From: Hemileia vastatrix
Lineage: Eukaryota; Basidiomycota; Pucciniomycetes; Pucciniales; Zaghouaniaceae
Length of the DNA stretch: 64,000 nt
NCBI GenBank assembly: GCA_030280995.1
Contig: JASXTE010000005.1
Location: 29,370,501-29,434,500, forward strand
Direction: 5' to 3'
Shown: one piece after another, positions 10,701-22,057 of the stretch
Numbering within the stretch: the stretch's first letter is position 1
How the letters are laid out: each line of letters starts with the position of its first letter
Notes under the pieces: model-generated
What the model was told of the DNA's origin: nothing
Databases searched by the model: none
The model's input: only the letters and a program-made list of their open reading frames with translations
Translations under genes and position numbers: made by a program

Positions 10701-13089
10701 TTTTCATTTCATGATCTTTTACAAGGCCAAGTTCATTTGTACCATGTGCAAAAGCCATTGGAAAAGCTTTAATTAATTCCAAAATATTATCTTTCTCAGT
10801 TTTACTTATCTGAGTGCCAAATGATGCTTTTGAAATTTCTGTTTCCAGAAGTTCCATCTCATTGGATTCTCTTCCTTTAGACGGGGAATTTGTTACTGAC
10901 TCAATGTGTAAGACTGTGTTAAAAGAATTTATTTTAAATTTCCTTTTTCCATTCATGCCAATTGTAAAATTGTTATTAGCAGGGTCTAATTTTACACCAA
11001 ATTTAGTCAGAATATCATTTCCAATGATAAAACAGTTACTACAATTTGTATTATCCATTACTACAAAGTCACAAGTTACCCTTACATAACCATGTTGGTG
11101 TTTAAAGAAAACAGCAGCTTTGTATTTACCAATGGGGTGTAGTACTGATCCAAAACCTCTCCAATTTTTATTCTGAAGTGGTTCAAGCTTAACCTTATAT
11201 TCACTATCAATTTTCTGTAATGTATTAGTGGAAACAACTGAACCAGCAGCTCCTGTGTCCAATACTATATTAACATTTTCACCAGAAATGATAGCTGGAA
11301 CCGTGATAGGTGTCATTTTAAAGTTATCAGCTTGTATATCCTTAATGATTTCAGCATCCTCAAAATTCATTAAAGATTCATTTGAGTCCATATTTAATAT
11401 TGGATTTTCAAAGATGGACAAATCATCTTCCAACATACAGACTTCATTTTCATCACTATATGAGATATTGCTGTCATAATCACTTGATTCTTTACTTTTT
11501 TCAGTTTCAGTTTCAGATTCACGTTGATTTTCAACAATATTTATGTTTTTCTCACATTTGTGACCTTTTACCCAAGGTTTGTTACACTTATAACAAGTAT
11601 TTGTTTCATACTTTTTAGGTACTACAGGTGCAGTAGGTTTTTTCTGCTTCTCCTGAAGTGTTTTTGAATTCTGAGTTTTTACAGGTTCAACATTTTGTTT
11701 ATAAGTGGAATACCTTGATTCATACTTATGGTTTAATAATATTTCATTGCAAATATTAATAAAGTCAGAATATTCAGTAACATTTAATGTTCTAGCTACA
11801 ACAATGTCTCTGACAGATATAGGTAATTTGTAAATTATCTTATCTTTCCATAAGTGAAAATCCATATGAGGCTCAATGGCTTTTAAGATTTTGTTTAAAG
11901 TCATTAAAAATACCATAGGTTTGTCACCATTCAACGGATTATACCTAGTTTTCTCATACAGTCTCTGCTGAGTAAGCCTGAATTTAGAACCTCCAAATTG
12001 TTTTTCAATAAGTTGTTTCCATTCAGCCCAAGAGTAGTCTCTACCCTCACTTAAGACAGCTTCAAACCATAATAAAGCAACATCCTTAAATAAAGAAATT
12101 AATTTTGATGTTATCTCTTCATCTGGTAACTTATATGAGAATTTCAAGTTGTCAATTCTTTGAATAAAATGTTGCCAATCAGAGCTGGCTTCCCCATCAT
12201 AAGTTGGGTACTGATCTATCTTAGGCCAGTTCTTCTGATTGGATTTTATCTCACTAATCTTAGGTAAATTCAACAACTCATTTACTTTTGATAAATGGTC
12301 TTGTATTTCTTCCTGCACGGATTTGTGACTTACATTTTCAGATTTGACACTACCACCAGATGGTTTTAATTGTGGTGGTACAGGGAAGGAATGAGATTCA
12401 CTTTTGCCAATGAAAGGATTATTATTATATTGATTATACTTATGATTATCCTGGTTCATTAGTAGATTGGCAGTTTCAATCTCAACTTTAGTTAATCTTT
12501 GTAGCAGCTCAGAGACACTTTGATTTGTCTGTGCAAAAGATAACTTTGTTCTTGATTCAGTTTTTAATAAGTGTGTTTCATATAATTTTTCTAACTCACA
12601 AAATTTGTTTGAAAGGTCATTATATTTATTACTTAATGAATCATATTTAAGAGTTAGAGACAAATGTTCTTTCTCTAATTCTTTATTACGTGTTGCTAAT
12701 TGAGAAATGTTCAATGTTAAGGATGAAATTGTATCACTAGTGAGCTTAACTGTCTGTTCCTCACAATCAGTCATTCTATTCCACAATGCTGAAACAATTC
12801 TATGGACAGTTGGATTATTGTTAAAATATTCCATGTCCTCCTTTTCAATTCTCTCACTCTCCTGTGAACTACTCATCTCACTAGTAGGTGGTTGCAACTG
12901 AGGATTAACTGTATTATCATTGTATATAGTACTGTTATTATGGATAAAAGACAAGTCAGGTGTATCTACTCTAAAACCCAAATTTCTTAAATCCTCCTCT
13001 ATTTTTTGTACAGATTTAACATCAATAGAATTACCTATATTGTAATTATCAGTATTATGTTTAATCTGAGGGGGTAAGTTACTTACCAA
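7762..13089 (-). CDS. Gag-Pol polyprotein with chromodomain, inner G1 element
   Basis: An open 1775-codon frame. Domains in order: a coiled-coil segment (about residues 118-206), a Gag core (about 288-450), a zinc knuckle CYKCNKPWVKGHKC (from 499), an aspartic protease with DTGAA (from 611), reverse transcriptase with YIDD (DD at 967-968), RNase H with YTDAS (about 1110), an integrase HHCC zinc finger (about 1345-1390), an integrase core with D1417, D1479 and E1515 (DD35E spacing), and a C-terminal chromodomain (about 1725-1770). This makes it a chromovirus that likely targets chromatin. The frame opens at a TTG at 13089; the first ATG is at 12876. A better explanation of the start is splicing: GTAAGT at 13086 and an acceptor at 12909 would fuse the upstream leader frame in phase to this frame. 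Every catalytic motif is present. Confidence 0.95.
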   Translation of the reverse strand: MVSNLPPQIKHNTDNYNIGNSIDVKSVQKIEEDLRNLGFRVDTPDLSFIHNNSTIYNDNTVNPQLQPPTSEMSSSQESERIEKEDMEYFNNNPTVHRIVSALWNRMTDCEEQTVKLTSDTISSLTLNISQLATRNKELEKEHLSLTLKYDSLSNKYNDLSNKFCELEKLYETHLLKTESRTKLSFAQTNQSVSELLQRLTKVEIETANLLMNQDNHKYNQYNNNPFIGKSESHSFPVPPQLKPSGGSVKSENVSHKSVQEEIQDHLSKVNELLNLPKISEIKSNQKNWPKIDQYPTYDGEASSDWQHFIQRIDNLKFSYKLPDEEITSKLISLFKDVALLWFEAVLSEGRDYSWAEWKQLIEKQFGGSKFRLTQQRLYEKTRYNPLNGDKPMVFLMTLNKILKAIEPHMDFHLWKDKIIYKLPISVRDIVVARTLNVTEYSDFINICNEILLNHKYESRYSTYKQNVEPVKTQNSKTLQEKQKKPTAPVVPKKYETNTCYKCNKPWVKGHKCEKNINIVENQRESETETEKSKESSDYDSNISYSDENEVCMLEDDLSIFENPILNMDSNESLMNFEDAEIIKDIQADNFKMTPITVPAIISGENVNIVLDTGAAGSVVSTNTLQKIDSEYKVKLEPLQNKNWRGFGSVLHPIGKYKAAVFFKHQHGYVRVTCDFVVMDNTNCSNCFIIGNDILTKFGVKLDPANNNFTIGMNGKRKFKINSFNTVLHIESVTNSPSKGRESNEMELLETEISKASFGTQISKTEKDNILELIKAFPMAFAHGTNELGLVKDHEMKISLTCDMDNIPASLKKKPYPASPMKRKDIEDNIKMLLKMNILEKVETTPKYCVISPVLISYEQDKARLCGDYRALNTFTVDDIYPLPRIASIHATLKGAKYISCLDGNKGYHQIPVEKNSQNFLLITTHMGIYKYVRMPFGPKNAPSVFQKLMDITFHNEMIEGWLMVYIDDIIVFSKTFDEHLIHLRKVFQKMDEIKMTLALKKCKFGFESLKVLGHIVSGLQICVDQNKVAAIKNIGIPQNVKDVQSFLGMCGYYRQYIKNYQSIAAPLTTLIKKSEAFIWNNERQQAFNKLKECLMTAPILGLPDFQLPFVLYTDASFIGLGAALHQKQFIEGKMSEVVICYISRTLRSSELKYGATQLECLAVVWALEKLHYYLEDQKFELITDCSAVKSLLNMKTPNRHMFRWQLAVQEYRGRMTITHRAGNLHSNVDLLSRVPLPNNDDNPAYVPESEIINIYGIYIVDLEDEFMQSILDNYNSDPDLSKLTTILNDPSNASMNVLIKTLPDKYKEALEKGKFSIEDGFIYYRKKLSNVIVIPPSMKELMLSICHDDILAGHFDYHKTLTRVKNTAWWINMSEDVQKYVETCDSCQKSKRLTGKRAGLLQQIEQPKAPWEIINMDFVTGLPIAGHKSYNSCWVIVDRFTKMCKFIPTHKEVSAKDLAFLWWTQMLNTAGFPKAIVSDRDPKFTSEFWTSLMDVSGCQLKLSTAHHPQTDGLAERMIQTLEDMIRRYCAFGLNFKDNDKFTHDWVTLIPGLEFAYNSTVHSVTGKKPFELWLGYVPNTPAKTLNKLPRLDIHPGTKSFLQMQELCRKHAQECINKAFEYEKKRWDKAHKEQMFKEGDEVLISTLHFNLNGNVKLKDPFIGPFVVKKMVGNNAVEVILYAPYDRKHPVFPISLIKPYHSNDTALFPRRSGRHKKQPEEIVEKAEIEKILKKRHLTKEKGVEYLLRFKNKSSEYDQWIPENEISDLKNLLKKFKSK

Positions 13090-13628
13090 GGGATGGTTGC
13101 CAGGCCTGATTTTTGGCGCTTTTTCCCTTGTAAGGGTGAGCTGAGGAAGTCAGATGAGGGGGTGGATCCCTGTTGCAACTGTGGCTTGTCCACTGTTGGT
13201 GAAACCAGTCCCATTTCCATTTGTCTACCAGGATTTTCTCCTGGGAGTGAGTGGACCCTCCTTGGGTAGGGGGTTGCTGATTTGATTGACTGGGCAGGCC
13301 TCCCTTTAATTCTGCCATTGCCTGATTCATCTGCTGAAATCCTACCTTGCAATTGTTTTGCAACTGCTCTACTTCTTTGAACATGAGAGATTTTGATTCC
13401 TCTAGCTTCAGAACCTGTTTGGCCAGGTGGGACAGTTGATCCTGAAGAGGAGGAGACGTCTTTTTGATAGTTATCTTTTTTAAGAGGGCGTCCTTTTCCT
13501 CTATACTCATGCTTTCTGGTTGGGGGTACTGTTGTCCCTCCATGGTGATGTCCTGGAAAGTTTTTATTAGCTTTAGACCTGGTATTATAAGCAGGCTGTT
13601 CACTTACACTATCCTGAGGAGCACTCAT
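13079..13628 (-). CDS. Leader/Gag N-terminal frame of inner G1 element
   Basis: Two overlapping frames cover this stretch. One begins at the ATG at 13628 (MSAPQDS). The other, ending at 13079, contains a helical, Gln-rich segment with KQVLKLEESKSLMFKEVEQL and then KWKWDWFHQQWTSHSCNRD, also kept in the broken outer copy (21046-21333). A 55-nt intron with GTAAGT at 13607 and CTAAT plus TTTCCAG at its end (13553) would join the first seven codons in phase to the second frame. A second intron, 13086-12909, would then join it to Gag-Pol. I therefore read this as the N-terminus of Gag, not a separate protein. Splicing is inferred from sites and phase only. Confidence 0.55.
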
Positions 13629-14139
13629 ATTGTTCAGAATAACAATATTTTACGTCTACAAAAGGAAAAAACTCTGTGGAATTAGTAGACAAATAATATT
13701 AGCAATTATATTACTAATAAAAAAGCAATGGAGCTTACCCTGAATTTATATCTTTATTTATTTAAATAAAATGTAAGAAAAATTCGAAAAAATCTGTTAA
13801 AAATATAATAATAAGTTTAACTAGACCTCTATAAGGGTGAATAATTAGCTTACCAAGCTTTAGCCAAATACCAATTTAATTGGGTGTTATATTGGTGTCC
13901 AAATACCAAGTGAAATTGGGTTTATATTGGGTACAGTTACTACTGTAAATATCTAATTTTTATGATAAAAAATTAGTACAATTATTATAAGGGTTCTTTT
14001 CCGCAATCAATGAGTTATGATGACCCACTAATATGCAGCAGACCCAAATATTTGGTTAATTTTGAGTTGTACTAAGGTAAAAATCACGTCCCAAGGCTTA
14101 TACTAAATAATAAGTAAAATATAAGGAAAGACCCCCAAT
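13629..14139 (-). other. Untranslated leader of inner G1 element
   Basis: About 510 bp of AT-rich leader between the 5' LTR and the first ATG. It contains a short imperfect direct repeat, CCAAATACCA followed by an AATTGGG block, at about 13864-13900 and 13899-13940. The same arrangement is kept in the outer copy near 21780-21850. No coding signal is seen. Confidence 0.6.
14125..14137 (-). other. Candidate primer-binding site, inner G1 element
   Basis: On the minus strand, two bases after the LTR end, the sequence reads TGGGGGTCTTTCC, beginning with the TGG expected to pair with a tRNA CCA end. The outer element has the same bases beside its 5' LTR. I cannot name the tRNA. Confidence 0.45.
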
Positions 14140-15316
14140 TGTCAGTACAGTCTAGTATATAAGTATGATATAATAGTGTTATTTTATGGTCCTACTACTT
14201 ATTAATAAATGATTTAGTGATTAAACCTCAGGGGAAGACTAATAGAATAGTTATACTCAAATTAAACTCACAATACTTGGATTTAAATGCGTGCTAGTGG
14301 TGGAAAATAGAAGAATAAAATATAGTTATAGCTTTTATAAAGATAATATCAATTTATAAGGGCTTTATAATATATTTCTGAATGTGAATAATTGTAGTGT
14401 AGTGTTTGTTTGAAGTGTAGTAATTGAATGATGATTATAAACCGTCAAAATCCCTCCTTACTTATACCCAAATCCACTGGAGTGCACAGACCTTCAATCC
14501 AGATGATGTCACTGCTATCCCCGGCAATTACAGCACTGTGAGGGCCCATCACCTCCCCATGGCGTCCACTTCAAGCAGTTTCAACACCCAGACCTCCAGT
14601 AAGGACCCTCCATCACTATTAATAATAACACAGAGCCATACCATAATTAGAAAACCCAGATAAAAGCGGATACCATAAAGAAACAGGTAAAATAAAAGAT
14701 CAAAAAGAGATTTAATGAAACTAAAAGCATATAAAGGAAACAAATAAAATGTCCAAGCCCCCAATAACATCCCCAAGCATCCACATTAACCCAAAAACAT
14801 ATTTCCAACCCATAAATCCGTGAATAACCATCCAAGGAAGTAATTTTAGTTGTCCAAACTGGGTGTATGCGCCTGATATAGGTGTCTATGCTTCTGTAGG
14901 CGTTGTGAGTCCACTGATTTCGTCCATATGACCTAAAATAAGCAGAAAAACAAAGGTTATAGGCTATTAAGGGGCTAAAACCCACTTATATACCTAAATA
15001 TACATAATATACTGCATATTTCACTGAATATGAGGTTTATGTATACATATAAGCTTATGTATGTCAATAATTACTTCATATCACTTAAGATAAGTATATT
15101 ATGACTCCATTAACACCTTAATAAGTATTATTAGGCCATGGATAAGCTATTTAAACTATTATAAATTATATAATAGAATAATAATTATATATATATATAA
15201 TAAAATAATATATATTATTATTTTAACCTTATTTTTAAGATATAAGCTTAATCTAATTAAGGTTATCTTATTTTAAGCATAAGAAATACTCAGTCCTAAG
15301 GATATTTAGGCTGACA
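14140..15316 (-). repeat. 5' LTR of inner G1 element
   Basis: A 1177-bp LTR matching 6467-7643. In element orientation this is the promoter-bearing LTR, with a TATA box at 14985-14993. It is followed on the plus strand by the target duplicate TTATG and the remainder of the outer LTR. Confidence 0.95.
14985..14993 (-). promoter_or_regulatory. TATA box of G1 LTR promoter
   Basis: The minus strand reads GTATATAAG in the LTR that drives gag-pol. The motif is present in all G1 LTRs in the window (for example about 7312-7320). Assignment by motif and position only. Confidence 0.5.
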
Positions 15317-15321
15317 TTATG

Positions 15322-15578
15322 TATGTCAATAATTACTTCATATAACTTAAGATAAGTATATTATGACTCCATTAACACCTTAATAAGTATTATTAGGCTA
15401 TGGATAAGCTATTTAAACGACTATAATTTATATAATAGAGTAATAATTATATATATATGTAATATAATCATATATATTATTATTTTAACCATATTTTTAA
15501 TATATAAGCTTAATTTACTTAAGGTTATCTTATTTTAAGTATAAGAAATACTCAGTCATAGGAATATCTAGGCTGACA
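15322..15578 (-). repeat. Left LTR of outer G1 element, remaining part
   Basis: The last 257 bp of the outer left LTR, displaced by the inner insertion, ending CTGACA at 15578. Together with 5544-6466 it makes about 1180 bp. A weak polypurine tract (minus-strand GGTGAGGGAG) follows at 15579-15588. Confidence 0.9.
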
Positions 15579-15689
15579 CTCCCTCACCAAAAAAAAACAA
15601 TAAAAAAATGTTAAGACATTTTAATTAAAAGTAAGGAGTGAATAGAAATTTTTTTTAATTTCTATAATACATATACTGAATAAACAGTA

Positions 15690-18600
15690 TTATTTTGATT
15701 TAAATTTTTTCAAGAGATTTTTAAGATCATAGATTTCATTTTCTGGAATCCACTGGTCATATTCACTTGATTTATTTTTAAATCTTAATAGATACACAAC
15801 TCCCTTTTCTTTTGTAAGGTGTCTCTTTTTAAGTATCTTTTCAATTTCTGCCTTTTCCACTATTTCTTCAGGTTGCTGTTTATGCCTTCCTTATCTTCTT
15901 GGAAATAGAGAAGTATCATTAGAATGGTATGGTTTTATAAGAGAAATAGGAAATACTGGATGTTTTCTATCATAGGGTGCATATAGAATAACCTCAACAG
16001 CATTATTACCAACCATCTTTTTAACTACAAATGCTTCAATGAATGGATCCTTCAATTTAACATTTCCATTTAAATTGAAATGTAGTGTTGAAATAAGGAC
16101 TTCATCACCCTTTTTGAACATTTGTTCTTTATGGGCTTTATCCCATCCTTTCTTTTCAGACTCAAACACCTTATTTATACATTCTTGAGCATGTTTTCTG
16201 CATAATTCTTGCATCTGAAGAAAAGATTTAGTACCTTGATGGATATCCAATCTATGTAATTTATTAAGAGTTTTAGCAGGGGTATTAGGTACATAACCCA
16301 ACCATAACTCAAATGACTTTTTGCCAGTGACACAATGTACTGTACTATTGTATGAAAATTCTAAACCTGGGATAAGGGTTACCCAATCATGCATGAATTT
16401 GTCATTGTCTTTAAAATTAAGACCAAAAGCACAATATCTTCTTATCATATCTTCTAAAGTTTTTATCATTCTTTCTGCTAGCCCATCAGTTTGTGGGTGG
16501 TGTGCTGTAGAAAGTTTTAATTGAAACCCTGAAACATCCATAAGTGATGTCCAGAACTCAGAAGTAAATTTAGGATCTCTGTCAGAAACTATTGCTTTGG
16601 GGAAACCTGCTATATTAAAAATTTGTGTCTACCATAAAAAAGCTAAGTCCTTTGCAGAAACCTCTTTGTGGGTAGGAATAAATTTACACATCTTTGTAAA
16701 TCTATCTACAATTACCCAGCAGGAGTTATAACTCTTATGCCCTGCTATTGGAAAACCTGTTACAAAGTCCATGTTAATTATTTCCCATGGAGCTTTTGGT
16801 TGCTCAATTTGTTGTAATAAAACAGCTCTTTTTCCTGTTAATCTTTTAGATTTTTGACAAGGATCACATGTCTCAACATATTTCTGAACATCTTCAGACG
16901 TATTAATCAACCAAGCTATGTTTTTTACTCTGGTTAATGTTTTATGGTAGTCAAAATGACCTGCTAATATATCATCAAGACATATACTTAACATTAACTC
17001 CTTCATTGAAGGGGAAATTACAATTAAATTACTTAATTTTTTTCTATAATATATAAAACCATCCACAATGGAAAATTTTCCTTTTTCTAATGCCTCTTTA
17101 TACTTATTTGGTAATGTTTTTATTAAAACATTCATTGAAGCATTAGATGGATCATTTAATATTGTAGTGAGTTTACCCAAGTCAGGATCTGAAGCATACA
17201 TATCATGAATTGATTGCATAAATTCATCCTCAAGATCTACAATATAAATTCCATAAATGTTAATAATATATGATTCAGGAACATAAGCAGGATTATCATC
17301 ATTATTAGGCAGAGGTACCCTAGATAACAGATCTACATAAGAGTGTAAGGTTCCTGCTCTATGTGTAATAGTAATCTGTCCTCTGTTTTCTTGTACAGCT
17401 AATTGCCATCTAAACATGTTTCTATTAGGAGTTTTCATGTTTAATAGTGACTTAACTGCACTAGAGTCAGTTATTAACTCAAATTTTTGGTCTTCAAGGT
17501 AATAATGTAGCTTCTCAAGAGCCCATATTACTTCCAAACATTCAAGTTGAGTAGCACCATATTTCAATTCACTACTTCTTAGAGTATGTGAAATATAGCA
17601 AATTACTACTTCTTACATTTTTCCTTCAATAAGTTGTTTTTGAAGCAAAGCAGAACCCAGACCAATAAAACTTGCATCTGTATATAATACAAAAGGCAAT
17701 TGGAAATCTGGTAATCCCAAGATAGGAGCTTTCATTAAACATTCTTTCAACTTATCAAAAGCCTGTTGTCTTTCATTATTCAAAATGAAAGCTTCTGATT
17801 TCTTTATAAGTGTGGTCAATGGTGCAGCAATTAATTGGTAGTTTTTTATATATTGTCTATAATAACCACACATACCAAGAAAAGATTGTACATCCTTTAC
17901 ATTTTGAGGAATTCCAATATTCTTTATTGCAGCCACCTTATTTTGGTCTACACATATTTGTAAGCCAGATACAATATGACCAAGCACTTTTAAAGATTCA
18001 AACTCAAATTTACATTTTTTCAATTCAAGGGTCATTTTTATTTCATCCATTTTTTGAAATACCTTCTTTAAATAGATTAAGTGCTCATCATAAGTGTTAG
18101 AAAACACTATGATGTCATCAATGTATACTATTAACCATCCTTCAATCATTTCATTATGGAATGTTATATCCATTAACTTCTGAAATACTGATGGAGCATT
18201 TTTTGGTCCAAATGGCATTCTGACATATTTATCAATTCCCATATGTGTTGTTATCAACAAAAAGTTCTGTGAATTCTTTTCAACAGGAATTTGATGTTAC
18301 CCTTTATTTCCATCTAAGAAACTTATATACTTAGCACCTTTGAGGGTAGCATGTATAGAGGCAATCCTTGGAAAGGGATAAATATCATCTACTGTAAATG
18401 TATTTAATGCTCTATAATCACCGCACAGTCTTGCTTTATCTTGTTCATAAGAGATTAGCACTGGTGATATTACACAATATTTTGGTGTAGTTTCAACCTT
18501 CTCAAGAATGTTCATTTTTAATAACATCTTAATATTATCCTCTATGTCTTTCCTCTTCATTGGTGAAGCAGGGTATGGTTTCTTTTTAAGACTAGCAGGA

Positions 18601-21547
18601 ATATTATCCATATCACAGATTAAACTAATCTTCATTTCATGATCTTTTACAAGGCCAAGTTCATTTGTACCATGTGCAAAAGCCATTAAAAATTCTTTAA
18701 TTGAGTTTAAAATATTATTTTTCTCAGCTTTAACTATCTGAGTGCCAAATGATGCTTTTTAAATTTCTGTTTCCAGAAGTTCCATCTCATTGGATTCTCT
18801 TCCTTTTCACGGAATATTTGTTACTGAATCAATGTTTAAGACTGTGTTAAAGAATTTATTTTAAATTTCCTTTTACCATTCATGCCAATTGTAAAATTGT
18901 TATTAGCAGGGTCTAATTTCACACCAAACTTAGTCAGAATATCATTTCCAATGATAAAACAGTTACTAAAATTAGTATTATCCATTACTACAAAGTCACA
19001 AGTTATTCTTATATAACCATGTTGGTGTTTAAAGAAAACAGCAGCTTTGTATCTACCAATGGGATGTAGTACTGATCCAAAACATCTCCAATTTTTACTC
19101 TGAAATGGTTCAAGCTTAGACTTATATTCACTATCAATTTTCTGTAATGTGTTAGTAGAAACAACAGAACCAGCAGCTCCTGTGTCCAATACTATATTAA
19201 CATTTTCACCAGAAATGATAGCTGGAACCGTGATAGGTGTCATTCTAAAGTTATCAGCTTGTATATCCTTAATGATTTCAGCATCCTCAAAATTCATTAA
19301 AGATTCATTCGAGTCCATATTTGATATTGGATTTTCAAAGATGGACAAATCATCTTCTAACATACAGACTTTGTTTTAATCACTATATGAGATATTGCTG
19401 TCATAATCACTTGATTTTTTACTTTTTTCAGTTTCAGTTTCAGATTCACGTTGATTTTCAACAATATTTATATTTTTCTCACATTTGTGACCTTTAAACC
19501 AAGGTTTGTTACACTTATAACAAGTATTTGTTTCATACTTTTTAGGTACTACAGGTGCAGTAGGTTTTTTCTGCTTCTCCTGAAGTATTTTTGAATTCTG
19601 ATTTTTTACAGGTTCAACATTTTGTTTATAAGTGGAATACCTTGCTTCATACTTATGATTTAGTAATATTTCATTTCAAATATTAATAAAGTCAGAATAT
19701 TCAATAACATTAATTGTTCTAGCTGCAACAATTTCTCTGACAGATATAGGTAATTTATATATTATCTTATCTTTCCATAAGTTAAAATCCATATTAGGCT
19801 CAATGGATTTCAATATTTTATTTAAATTCATTAAAAATACCATAGATTTGTCACCATTCAACAGATTATCTTTAGTTTTCTCATAAAGTCTCTGCTGAGT
19901 AAGTCTGAATTTAGAACCTCCAAATTGTTTTACAATTAGTTGTTTCCATTCAGCCCAAGACTAATCTTTACCCTCACTCAATACAGCTTCAAACCATAAT
20001 AAAGAAACATCCTTAAATAAAGAAATTAATTTTGATGTTATTTCTTCATCTGGTAACTTATATGAGAACTTTAAATTGTCAATTCTTTGAATAAAATGTT
20101 GCCGATCAGAGCTGGCTTCACCATCATAAGTTGGGTACTGATCTATCTTAGGCCAGTTCTTCTGATTGGATTTTGTCTCACTAATCTTAGGTAAATTCAA
20201 TAAATCATTTAATCTTGATAAATGGTCTTGTATTTCCTCCTGTACAGATTTGTGACTTACATTTTCAGATTTGACACTACCACCAGATGGTTTTAGTTGT
20301 GGTGGTATAGGGAAGAAATGAGATTCACTTTTTCCATTGAAAGGATTATTATTATATTGATTATACTTATGATTATCCTGGTTCATAAGTAGATTGGAAG
20401 TTTCAATCTCAACTTTAGTTAATCTTTGTAGCAACTCAGAGACACTTTTATTTGTCTGGGAAAAAGATAACTTAGTTCTTGATTCAGTTTTCAATAAATT
20501 TGTTTCATACAATTTTTCCAACTCACAGAATTTGTTTGAAAGTTCATTATATTTACTACTCAATGAATCATATTTAAGAGTTAGAGACAAATATTCATTC
20601 TCTAATTCTTTATTACGTGTTTCCAGTTAAGAAATAATAAATTTTAAGGATGAAATTGTATCACTAGTGAGCTTAACTGTCTGCTCCTCACAATCAGTCA
20701 TTCTATTCCACAATGCTGAAACAATTCTATTGACAGTTTGATTATTTTTAAAATATTCCATGTCTTCCTTTTCAATTCTCTCACTCTCCTGTTAACTTCT
20801 CATCTCACTAGCAGGTGGTGGCAACTGAGGATTAACTGTATTATAAATAGTCCTGTTGTTATTGACAAAAGACAAGTCAGGTGTATCTACTCTAAAACCT
20901 AAATTTCTTAAGTCATCCTCTATTTTATGCACATATTTGGCATCAATAATGTTACCTACATTTTAATTATCAGTATTGTATTCCATCTGAGAGTGTAATC
21001 TACTTACCATGGGATAGATGCCAGTCCTGATTTTTGGTGCTTTTTTCATTTGTAAGTGTGAACTGAGGAGGTCTGATGAGGTGGTGGATCCCTGTTGCAG
21101 CTATGGCTGGTCCATTTTTGATGGAACCAGTCCCACTTCCATTTTTCTACCAGGATTTTCTCTGGGGAGTGATGTGACCCCCCTTGGATAGAAGGTTGCT
21201 GACTTGGTTGACTTTGCTGGCCTCCCTTTAGCTCTGCCATTGTCTGATTCATTTGTTGAAACCCTACCTTGCAATTGTTCTGTAATTGCTCTACCTGTTT
21301 GAACATGAGTGCCTTGGATTCTTCCAACTTCAAAACCTAATTGGCCAAGTGGGATAGTTGATCCTGAAGAGGAGGAGACGTCTTTTTTATGGAATTTTTT
21401 TAAAAGGGCGTCTTTTACTTCTAGCTCATGTTCTCTGCCTGGGGGTATTGCTGACCCTCCATGGTTATGTCCTGGATAGTCTTTGTTAGCTTTAGACCTG
21501 GTATTATAAGCAGGCTTGTCACTTAAACTGTCCTGAGGAGCACTCAT
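15690..21547 (-). pseudogene. Broken gag-pol of outer G1 element
   Basis: The same order of domains as in the inner copy, but split into at least seven open pieces on the minus strand. These are 15891-16541 (integrase C-terminal half), 16629-17567 (RNase H end to integrase core), 17613-18260 (reverse transcriptase to RNase H), 18297-18686 (reverse transcriptase N-terminus), 18836-19363 (protease, DTGAA kept), 19676-19861 and 19961-20590 (Gag). The leader frame MSAPQDSLSDK starts at 21547, and its intron donor has changed from GTAAGT to TTAAGT. The chromodomain stretch at 15690-15890 follows a stop at about 15889. It cannot make a functional polyprotein. Confidence 0.92.
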
Positions 21548-22057
21548 ATTGTTAATATTGAGAATATATCACGTCTACAGAAATGAAAAACTCTATGGAA
21601 TCAGTAGACAAAAGGTATTAGCAACATTATTACTAATAAAAAAGCACTGGAGCTTACCCTGAATTTATATCTTTATTTTTTTAAATAAAATATAAGAAAA
21701 ATTTTAAAAAATCTGTTAAAAATAAAACAATAAGTTTAACTAGACCTTTATAAGGGTGAATAAATAGCTTACCAAGCTTTAACAAAATACCAGTTTAATT
21801 GGGTTTTATATTGGTGACCAAATACCAAGTGAAATTGGGTTTATATTGGGTACAGTTACTACTGTACATACCTAATTTTTATTATAAAAAATTAGTACAA
21901 TTATTAAAAGGGTTCTTTTACGCAATCAATGAGCTATGATGACCCACTAATATTCAGAAGACCCAAATATTTGGTTATTTTGAGCTATACTAAAGTAAAA
22001 ATCACGTCCTAAGGCTTATACTAAAAAATCAACAAAAATCAAGGAAAGACCCCCAAT
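21548..22057 (-). other. Leader of outer G1 element
   Basis: About 510 bp of non-coding leader, collinear with 13629-14139 of the inner copy. It ends beside the 5' LTR with the same candidate primer-binding bases. No separate feature is seen. Confidence 0.6.

Larger units (their letters stand above)
6467..15316 (-). mobile_element. Inner G1 Ty3/gypsy chromovirus, apparently full length and young
   Basis: An 8850-bp element inserted into the left LTR of the outer copy. It has 1177-bp LTRs (6467-7643 and 14140-15316) with TGTCAG...CTGACA ends and the target-site duplicate TTATG at 6462-6466 and 15317-15321. By eye I found no difference between the two LTRs, and long stretches are plainly identical, which indicates very recent insertion. 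It has a polypurine tract beside the 3' LTR, a candidate primer-binding site beside the 5' LTR, a leader frame and a 1775-codon Gag-Pol frame without a stop. It therefore may still be able to move. Gag-pol is on the minus strand. Confidence 0.95.
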
